Shown: piece by piece, positions 55,912-62,600 of the stretch
How the letters are laid out: every line of letters starts with the position of its first letter
Numbering within the stretch: position 1 is the first letter of the stretch
Source: Roseateles_B flavus
Lineage (GTDB): Bacteria; Pseudomonadota; Gammaproteobacteria; Burkholderiales; Burkholderiaceae_C
Direction: 5' to 3'
Length of the DNA stretch: 64,000 bases
Assembly: GCF_039872765.1 (NCBI RefSeq)
Contig: NZ_JBDPZC010000006.1
Location: forward strand, 186,001 to 250,000
The notes under the pieces: model-generated
What the model was told of the DNA's origin: nothing
The model's database searches: none
What the model saw: only the letters and a program-made list of their open reading frames with translations
Program-made: the position numbers and the translations under genes

Positions 55912-56364
55912 TCAGTCACAGGCGAGCTGGGACTCAAGCCAGGCTCGGGCGACGGCCTCGTCGCGGAAGCTGGCGAAGGGGATGCCGGCGGCGTCGAAGC
56001 ATCGCGCCATGGCCTCATCCATCAGGCCGGCGCCTTCGACCTCAGGCGCCGTCACATGGGCGACGGCCCTCGGCGCCATCCCTGAGGCCGACAGGTGCTG
56101 CAGCAGCCCGGCAAAAGTGTGCAGGGCCTCGTCTGTGGCCAGCGTGCTGTAGCCGATGATGGCCAGCAGCACCCAGGGGCCCTGTGCCTGCAGCGGCGGA
56201 ATCTGGACGGCCAGCAACTGCCCCAGGGCCAGGACCAGCTCCTTGTTGAAGGGGCCTTCCGCATGGTTCAGCAGGAAGGGCCAGTCGCCGTGGATCCGCA
56301 CCTGGCCGTGCAGGGGGAAGCGACTCTGGGCGTAGGCGTCGGTGCTGTCGTTGATGGGGCTCAT
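55912..56364 (-). CDS. Hypothetical protein, possibly STAS-like fold
   Basis: 150 residues from ATG 56364 (MSPINDSTDAYAQ); ATG 56391 is also possible. Alternating pattern of strands and helices: VRIHGDWPFLLNHAEGPFNKELV, PWVLLAIIGYSTLATDEALHTF, RAVAHVTAPEVEGAGLMDEAM and FASFRDEAVARAWLESQL. This resembles SpoIIAA/STAS-like proteins found in proteobacteria, but no definite family was recognised. Divergent from the AEC transporter. Confidence 0.55.
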   Translation of the reverse strand: MSPINDSTDAYAQSRFPLHGQVRIHGDWPFLLNHAEGPFNKELVLALGQLLAVQIPPLQAQGPWVLLAIIGYSTLATDEALHTFAGLLQHLSASGMAPRAVAHVTAPEVEGAGLMDEAMARCFDAAGIPFASFRDEAVARAWLESQLACD

Positions 56365-56462
56365 GGGCTGCAGGGCAAGGGCTGGCCGCATGGGATCGAA
56401 TGATACGGCCAGGGACCCGCCGTGAAAGCCCCATGTCATGGGCACACTGGCACACTGCCTGC

Positions 56463-57368
56463 ATGCCCGACCTGCTGCTCCTGCTCCCCGACTTCCTGCT
56501 GATCACCGCCGGCTTCGCGCTGTGCCGCTGGACCTCGCTGGACCGCCCGGTCTGGAGCAGCGTGGAGCGGCTGGTGTACTACCTGCTGTTCCCGGTCCTG
56601 CTGTTCAACTCCATCTCCCGCAGCCAGTTGCGGCCGGGCGAGACCCTGGCCCTGGCCGGCGCGGGCGTGGCGGTGCTGCTCAGCGGCGTGCTGCTGGCCT
56701 ATGCCCTGCGCCTGTGGCCGGGCATACATGCGCAGAACCATGCCTCGGGCGCCCAGGTGGCCTTCCGCTTCAACTCCTTCGTGGCCCTGGCCCTGGCCGA
56801 GCGGCTGCAGGGCGCACAAGGCGTGGCCTGGATCGCCCTGCTGATCGCGCTGTGCGTGCCGCTGGCCAATGTGGCCGCTGTCTGGCCGCTGGCGCGCCAT
56901 GGCGGGCACGGCTATCTGCGGGAGCTGGTCCGCAACCCGCTGATCGTGTCGACGGTGCTGGGCCTCGCCGCCAACCTCAGCGGCCTGCGCCTGCCCGAGC
57001 CGGCGGCCGTGAGCCTGCAGAAGATCGGCGTGGCCGCCCTGCCCCTGGGCCTGATGGCCGTGGGCGCCGGCCTGCGCTTCGGCGCCCTGCGCGATGCGCC
57101 CGGGCTGGCCGGCGCCCTGCTCTTCATCCGACACGCGGCCCTGCCGCTGGTGGCGCTGGGGCTGATCCACATGCTGGCCCTGCCCGCTGCGCAAGCCTCC
57201 ATGCTGATGGCCTTCGCGGCGCTGCCGACGGCCTCCAGCAGCTATGTGCTGGCGGTGCGCATGGGAGGCAACGGGCCTTTCGTGGCGGGGCTGATCACGC
57301 TGTCGACGCTGCTGGGGATGGTGAGTTTGCCGCTGTGGCTGCTGGTGCAGACACAGTGGCCGGCGTAG
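56463..57368 (+). CDS. AEC family (auxin efflux carrier) transporter
   Basis: 301 residues from ATG 56463, ten predicted helices in two inverted sets of five. N-terminal PDFLLITAGFALCRW and the first-repeat YYLLFPVLLFNSIS match AEC/MTR family secondary transporters of organic acids. C-terminal MLMAFAALPTASSSYVLAVRMGG includes the family crossover region. Last ordinary chromosomal gene before the accessory region. Confidence 0.88.
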   Translation: MPDLLLLLPDFLLITAGFALCRWTSLDRPVWSSVERLVYYLLFPVLLFNSISRSQLRPGETLALAGAGVAVLLSGVLLAYALRLWPGIHAQNHASGAQVAFRFNSFVALALAERLQGAQGVAWIALLIALCVPLANVAAVWPLARHGGHGYLRELVRNPLIVSTVLGLAANLSGLRLPEPAAVSLQKIGVAALPLGLMAVGAGLRFGALRDAPGLAGALLFIRHAALPLVALGLIHMLALPAAQASMLMAFAALPTASSSYVLAVRMGGNGPFVAGLITLSTLLGMVSLPLWLLVQTQWPA

Positions 57369-57434
57369 TCGCAGGCTGAGGGCTGCCAACGCTGAGGCTT
57401 GGGCATTGGCGGCTTGGCCTGGGCAGGTTTTGCT

Positions 57435-57451
57435 GGGTCAGTACATGACCC
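57435..57451. repeat. REP-like palindrome 1
   Basis: GGGTCA-GTACA-TGACCC, a perfect 6-bp inverted repeat. The GGGTCA arm is shared with the second palindrome at 57610 and resembles REP-like sequences often linked to RAYT transposases; no such gene is seen here. Confidence 0.5.
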
Positions 57452-57463
57452 CAAACTCCTGCG

Positions 57464-57589
57464 GAGTTCCTCGCGGATATGGAGGCGCTCATCTCTGAGG
57501 AGTTGTCGGATGAGGGACTCCGACAGCGGGTCATCGGCAGGGCCAGGGAGGCGGATCAGCGGGCAACAAGATCGAATCGCGAAACGTGA
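57464..57589 (+). pseudogene. Truncated copy of the VbhA-like antitoxin gene
   Basis: Encodes EFLADMEALISEELSDEG then LRQRVIGRAREADQR and a stop, matching the last third of the gene at 58930-59178 (59053 onward), including the exact DNA run GGATATGGAGGCGCT and GGCCAGGGAGGCGGATCAGC. The 5' two thirds are missing; homology begins abruptly at GAGTTCC 12 bp after the palindrome. The junction sequence in front is unrelated. A decayed paralogue, not a working gene. Confidence 0.75.
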
Positions 57590-57609
57590 TTCGGCAGCAC
57601 TCGGCATCA

Positions 57610-57647
57610 GGGGTCAGGTCTTGCCTTCAGTTTTAAGACTTGACCCC
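57610..57647. repeat. REP-like palindrome 2
   Basis: GGGGTCAGGTCTT (57610-57622) pairs with AAGACTTGACCCC (57635-57647) over 13 bp with one G-T wobble. The GGGGTCAGGTCTTG motif is widespread next to REP-type elements in proteobacteria. Together with palindrome 1 it brackets the antitoxin remnant. Confidence 0.6.
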
Positions 57648-57840
57648 GAGCCCCGAGTTGCTGCCCGGCGATCAGGCCGTCATCAAAGACGTGCTCGAAG
57701 GCCTCATCCTCAAGTACCAGGCCAAGCGCTGGGAAGCCGCTCGCCAAGCCGCAGCAGCCGAAGCCGCCGCCAAGGCGTCCTCGGCCCCGACTCCGAAGCG
57801 CCGCCAACAGGCCCGCCGCGCCGCCCAGCCTCCCGGCTGA
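57640..57840 (+). CDS. Short helical protein or gene fragment
   Basis: Up to 66 residues (PELLPGDQAVIKDVLEGLIL then KYQAKRWEAARQA and an Ala/Arg/Lys-rich tail). The frame enters from within palindrome 2 and has only a TTG start and no ribosome site, so it is probably the C-terminal remnant of a gene cut by the palindromic element. The sequence resembles the tail of small XRE-type regulators; this is a weak impression. Confidence 0.3.
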   Translation: MTPSPELLPGDQAVIKDVLEGLILKYQAKRWEAARQAAAAEAAAKASSAPTPKRRQQARRAAQPPG

Positions 57841-57938
57841 GCCCGCTCGGTTTTAACGCCACCGCGGCTCCCCGCCGCACCGTCAACACCCCCGGCTCCT
57901 TAGCAGCTAGAAGGGGTTGGGCCGCTGCATTTTTTTCT

Positions 57939-58133
57939 CTATACCAACGACAAGAAGATTTGCGCCACACCCAGCAGCCACAGCGTCACCAGCACCGCCG
58001 CAGCCACGCCCACCGCCGGCACCAAGACCAATGGCAGCGGCTTCACCACCGGGCCGCGCATCTGCAAAGCCAGCGCATCCATGCTGCGGTGAAGGCCCTG
58101 CAAGGCCTGCTCTGGGGTTTGGGCGTTCTGCAT
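57939..58133 (-). CDS. Small membrane protein, mobilisation-gene-like
   Basis: 64 residues from ATG 58133, with AAGGA well placed before it. N-terminal amphipathic part (QNAQTPEQALQGLHRSMDAL) and a single C-terminal membrane helix (LVLVPAVGVAAAVLVTLWLLG). It follows the ribbon-helix-helix gene by 29 bp on the same strand. A DNA-binding RHH protein followed by a tiny single-span protein is typical of plasmid mobilisation operons, but the relaxase that should follow is absent. Confidence 0.5.
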   Translation of the reverse strand: MQNAQTPEQALQGLHRSMDALALQMRGPVVKPLPLVLVPAVGVAAAVLVTLWLLGVAQIFLSLV

Positions 58134-58162
58134 GGGGATTCCTTTCACAAGGTCCTCCCGTT

Positions 58163-58498
58163 TTACGGCTTGCCCTGCCGTCGCGTCAATTCGGCTGCCG
58201 CGTACTGGTCCGCGTCATAGCCAATCGTCGCCGGGGTGCGTACCTCCCCACGGGCCAGCTTCTCCACCATGAAGCGCGTGGCCAGCGCCTGGCGCAGCAG
58301 CTCCGCCGAGATGCCGCCCCGCTCCACGGCCGCCTCCAGCCGGGCCACCGAGCGGTCGATGGTGTCCGCCTGGATGCCCTTGGCGATCAGCTCCACCACA
58401 AAGTCGCTCATCGTCATGCGCCGCTCCCCGGCCTCCCGCTCCACCCACGCCCGCACGTCCGGCGGCACGCTCAGGCTCAGCACCTGCTTTCTACGCAT
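58163..58498 (-). CDS. Ribbon-helix-helix DNA-binding protein, MobC-like
   Basis: 111 residues from ATG 58498 with GAAGG upstream. The N-terminal MRRKQVLSLSVPPDVRAWVE and ERRMTMSDFVVELIAKGI form a beta strand and two helices of the RHH/CopG fold. The rest is a helical domain (SAELLRQALATRFMVEKLARG), as in relaxosome accessory proteins. The start codon itself lies in an inverted repeat (ATATGACAC/GTGTCATAT), a likely operator. Plasmid origin is inferred. Confidence 0.6.
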   Translation of the reverse strand: MRRKQVLSLSVPPDVRAWVEREAGERRMTMSDFVVELIAKGIQADTIDRSVARLEAAVERGGISAELLRQALATRFMVEKLARGEVRTPATIGYDADQYAAAELTRRQGKP

Positions 58499-58560
58499 AT
58501 GACACACCTTCACCAATGGGCATCGAGCGTTTCGATGCATTCAGGCGCATAGTGTCATAT
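58497..58560. promoter_or_regulatory. Nested palindromes at the RHH gene start (candidate operator)
   Basis: Outer perfect 9-bp arms ATATGACAC (58497-58505) and GTGTCATAT (58552-58560); inner perfect 7-bp arms GCATCGA (58520-58526) and TCGATGC (58532-58538). The outer arm includes the ATG of the RHH gene. RHH proteins often bind such paired boxes to repress themselves. Confidence 0.5.
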
Positions 58561-58590
58561 CTTGAAGGTCGCAGCGTATGACGGTGTTTT

Positions 58591-58630
58591 GCAAGTGCTG
58601 GCAAGCACTTGCGCAGCAACCGAAGGTTGC
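58591..58630. other. Twin hairpins, oriT-like
   Basis: Two perfect adjacent hairpins: GCAAGTGCT-GGCA-AGCACTTGC (58591-58612) and GCAACC-GAA-GGTTGC (58616-58630). Neither has a T-run. They lie upstream of the RHH/mobilisation-like genes, where an oriT would be expected; no known nic consensus was matched with certainty. Confidence 0.35.
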
Positions 58631-58756
58631 GTGATGTGTGATCCGTTCAGCCAGGGGGTCGCGGGGGATCTCCGCGCCTCACGCCCCGGCGTTCAGGGCG
58701 GTGGCTTCAGAGGGAACGAGCGGCGTTTTACGGCCTGCCCCCTTGGGGCCGCGATG

Positions 58757-58881
58757 CAGAACAAACACAGAACAAAGGCAGAACGACCACAGAACGAATG
58801 CAGAACACCACAGAACGGGCACCGAACAAAAGCCGAACGATTACCGAACGAACACCGAACAGTTACCGAACACCACCGAAC
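58757..58881 (+). repeat. Array of twelve 11-bp direct repeats
   Basis: Core CAGAAC occurs at 58757, 58768, 58779, 58790, 58801 and 58811, then core CCGAAC at 58822, 58833, 58844, 58855, 58866 and 58876. The period is 11 bp, with 10 bp only at the 5th-6th and 11th-12th steps. Bases between cores vary. Because 11 is not a multiple of 3 the array is not driven by protein coding. Spacing of one helical turn suggests a protein-binding array such as a plasmid centromere or iterons. Confidence 0.85.
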
Positions 58882-58929
58882 ACCGGGCAGCCCTCAGGGG
58901 GGCGGCTCGGCCACTGGGAGCCAAATCGT

Positions 58930-59178
58930 ATGGAACACCCATCAGCAGGCGACGCGCCCGCCACCCCGCCCCAGCGCTCCGTGGCCGAGCGCCGCATGCG
59001 CCTGGAGCAGGTGCTGGCCAACACCCGCATCGAGGTCCATCAGCCCAGCCCCGAGTTCCTGGCGGATATGGAGGCGCTGATCACCGGGGCGCTTTGTGAT
59101 AAAGAGGTGCGGCGGCGGATCATCGCCAGGGCCAGGGAGGCGGATCAGCGGGTGACCGCATTGAAAGTCAAGGCCTGA
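58930..59178 (+). CDS. VbhA-like (Fic) antitoxin without toxin
   Basis: 82 residues from ATG 58930 with GGGAG before it. The core RRMRLEQVLANTRIE, then PSPEFLADMEALITGAL and VRRRIIARAREADQR, follows the pattern of VbhA antitoxins, which block Fic AMP-transferases with an S/T-x3-E-G/N helix. At that site the sequence is N-T-R-I-E-V, so both flanking key residues differ. No Fic gene (HPFxxGNGR motif) follows. Possibly an orphan or a scar of an addiction module. An upstream extension through the repeat array is open but has no ribosome site. Confidence 0.5.
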   Translation: MEHPSAGDAPATPPQRSVAERRMRLEQVLANTRIEVHQPSPEFLADMEALITGALCDKEVRRRIIARAREADQRVTALKVKA

Positions 59179-59228
59179 ACCGCCTCACCATCTGGCTTCG
59201 ACGGCCGCGACGGTCAAACTGACATACC

Positions 59229-59645
59229 TTATCTGGCCATCGTTAGGCCTTCGTACCTGGCTTCATCCACAGTCGGAGGACTGCCTGCCAAGACACTTAC
59301 ACAGCAATTTTGAGTTGCAACAAAATACTCCGTAACAACTCCACCGCGCTCGTGCAAGAACCCCGAACGAATTGTTTCCTGCTCGAACCAGCCATTTCCA
59401 TTAACAAGAAATAGCCACCCATTATCGCTTGAGCATGCAGGCCAATATTCAAGCAAATCGCCCTCGTCCAGCACCCGGAAGCCGACAACATCCTCAAATT
59501 TCACTGTCGTGGTCTTCTTGCCAACCTCGAAATTCAACGTTACAACGAGCCTCCCAATTTCAAAATTAAGGTGGACCATATCAACCAACGAGCCGAGAGT
59601 GCTGCCCGTCTTCAATGGCGTAGCATCAACAAGTTGCATGGTCAT
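59229..59645 (-). CDS. Candidate immunity protein for the RHS toxin
   Basis: 138 residues, unknown family. ATG 59645 overlaps the RHS stop (ATGA); ATG 59639 is an alternative. Acidic, with strands LNFEIGRLVVTLNFEVGKKTTTVKFEDVVG in pieces and C-terminal VVTEYFVATQNCCVSVLAG. Much lower GC than the surrounding genes and shared with the adjacent toxin tip. Small acidic gene, overlapping the end of a polymorphic-toxin gene and matching its composition: the usual signs of a cognate immunity gene. Confidence 0.6.
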   Translation of the reverse strand: MTMQLVDATPLKTGSTLGSLVDMVHLNFEIGRLVVTLNFEVGKKTTTVKFEDVVGFRVLDEGDLLEYWPACSSDNGWLFLVNGNGWFEQETIRSGFLHERGGVVTEYFVATQNCCVSVLAGSPPTVDEARYEGLTMAR

Positions 59646-62600
59646 TTATCCGACTCCGGCTTTTGAGGGTATCGAATCTTGTCAGTTGGCTTACCACGAG
59701 GATTCTGAATCTCAACAGTGGGCACATTACCGGAGCCAGCCGAGCTTCCTGGCCGAACGATGACGCGGCTGCCGTCCGGATTTGTCCCGACACGAACACC
59801 ATTTCCCTTGTCGCTGACGTTTTCGCCTCCCGGGAACTTCTTATCAAAGTCGCCGTTTGCTTGATCAACGGGGTTGGATGAGGGCTTATCCCAGATCCTC
59901 GGGCCACCACCGAATCGCTCACCTCCGGTCGCCCCATCAACGGGGGGCGCGGGTTGATCGCTCTTGTTGCCCTTTTCACCCCCTCCAGAGTTGTCATTGC
60001 CATTGCCCGACTGAGCCTTGTCACCACCCGAATTACTAGTCGAATTGAAAATCTTCGCGGTCAGGTAAGTTCCGCCGATCAGTACAACACCACCAGCAAC
60101 AATCCCACAGGCAGGTCCACAGACAAGAGTTCCACCGATGAAGGCTTCCGGTGCTGCGATCGCATTTCGCCCGTCCGGATCAATCTTTGCGTACGGATTG
60201 TTGTCCACATACGTGTAGAGCCCGAATCCCTTGCCAGTGTTCGCATCCGTGACGATGGGGTCAACACTCAGGAACCGCCCCGCAATCGGATCGTAATACC
60301 GCTGCTGCATGTAAACCAGCTCAGTCTCCGCATCCTGCACATGCCCCGTAAACCCAATCTGGCTGGTGGCCGCGCTGGGCTTGGCACCCGCGGCCACGTA
60401 GCCATAGGGCTCATACCGCGTGCGGCTGATCAGTGCCTTCGTGGGGCCCGTGCGAGCCACCGGGCTGCCCAGGGCGTCCGTGTGGACATACTGGGTGGCG
60501 CCACCCACCACGGTCTCGGCAATCAGCTTGCCGCCCAGGTAGATGTAGGCCGTGCCTTGCACGCTGCCGGGGCAGCTGGCGCCGGCCGTCGAACTGCTGC
60601 CATCGGGGCAGCCGTACTTGGGGGTGGCCGGTGAGCTGGTGCTGGACTTGCAGGTGTTGTCTGCCTGCAAGGTATAGCCCGGGCTGCAGGTGTAGCCGCT
60701 GACAGTGGCCGCCACGGTGCTGGTGCTCGTGCGCGAGCAGGAACTGCCGCTCAGGGTCCAGCCACTGTCGCAGCTGTACTGGACGGTCGGCTGCTGGCTG
60801 GTGGACGTCGAGCAGGTCGACCCACTGAGCGTCCAGCCGCTGCGGCAGACGTAGCGGGAGGACGCCGGCTGGGACTCGGGCACCGACTTCGAACAGCTCG
60901 TGCCGGACAGCGTCCACTCCGCCGTGGGGCAGCTGTAGCGCTTGACCGGTGCTTCGGTGATGTAGCCGTTGCAGCTGGATCCCGACTGGGTATAGCCCGG
61001 CGGACAGGTGTAGCTGCTGACCGTGGCCCCCTGCGTTGCCACCTTGGTGCGGCGGCAGGTGCTGCCGTCCAGCGTGCCGCCCGACGGGCAGCTGTAGCTG
61101 GGCGTGGCGGCATAGGACGAGCTGCTGACACACTGGTTCCCCTGCAAGGTGCCCGAGGTGCAGCGGTAGCCCGTGATCTTGGGCTGGTAGGCACAGGCCC
61201 ACAGCTTGGCCGCCGTCTGCTTGGCGCCCAGGTAGCTCAGGCCGTAGCTGCCGTACTCGTCACTGCAGGCTGCAGGCGCCTCCGAGCTGGTGTTGGCATA
61301 GACCGATGGCGTGAGGCAGGCCGCCGCGCCGTTGTAGGTCGAGAGGCTGCCCACGCCCGCGCAATCGTAGGACGGCGTGGCAGGCGTCGCGCTGCTCACC
61401 ACGCAGCTGCTGCCGCTGAGCGAGCCTCCGCTGGGGCAGGTGTAGCCGGAGACGCTGGCGGCGTAGTCATCCGGCACGGTCTTGCTGCAGGTGCTGCCGC
61501 TGAGGGTCCAGCTGCTGTCCGGGCAGGCATAGACGGGCACGCCCGCCTTGGTATCCGGCACCTGGCATTGGCCGCCCACCAGGGTGCCACGCGTGCAGCT
61601 CAGCGTTTCCGTGGCCGGCTGGGTGGTGGTGGTGGTCCGGCTGCAGGTGCTGCCGCTGAGGGTCCAGCTGCTGTCGGGGCAGGAGTACTGCAGCGAGGCG
61701 GACTCCGTGGCAGTGCCGACGCACTGCCCGGACTGCAGGGTCATGCTGCCAGGGCACACCTGGGTCTGGTTGGCAGGCTTCGTCTCCACCACGCTCTTGG
61801 AGCAGCTCGTGCCGCTGAGCGTGTAGCCGGGGGCGCAGCTGTAGGTCGGCGTCGCAGCCGTGGAGGTGCTGCCCAGGCAAGAGGTACCGGACAATGTGGT
61901 CCCCGGCGGGCACGTGTACCCCACGATGCTGGCCGGCACGGCTCCGCCCGGCGTCGTGGACCACAGCAGTTGCCCTTCCTGGCTGTAGACCTGCAGGCGG
62001 GTTTCGCCCGCCTTGGTCACGACCTGCACACGGCGGCCCAGGCCGTCATACACATAGCCCCCCCCAAGCGACGAGGCGCTCAGGCGGTTGCCCAGGTCAA
62101 AGGTGAAGGACTGCGCGCCCTTGCCGGTGATGTTGCCGTAAGCGTCGTAGCTGTAGGTGCTGGTGCTGCCATTGACCGTGATGCTGCTCAGGCGGTTGCG
62201 GCCGTCGGCGTAGGCCAGCGTGGCGCTGCGGCTGCCCACCGTGGCGGTGCGCAGGTTGTCCACCGCGTCATAGGTGTAGCTGGCCGTGCCCCACACACCG
62301 GGCGCGTTCGCTGCAGTCAGGCGGTCCAGGCCGTCGTAGCCCATGGTGCGGCTGAACACGGACTCCTGCTTGTCGGTGATGCCGACCACATTGCCGTTGG
62401 CGTCGTACGCATACACATCATCGAACACGCCGCTGTCGGTGTTCTGGCTTGGCAGGCCACGCAGGTTCTGTGTCACGGCGTGCACCACGCCATTGGCCAG
62501 GGTGTAGCCCGCGACCGCGCCATTGGGGTGGAAGCTGACCTGGCTTGCATAGCCGCTCACCGCCGAGGGTTCGCCCAAGGCATTGGGATTGAAATTCAGC

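Noticed and set aside
58757..58881. CRISPR array
   Set aside because: Repeats are only about 6 conserved bases with 11-bp period; there are no spacer-length gaps and no cas genes.
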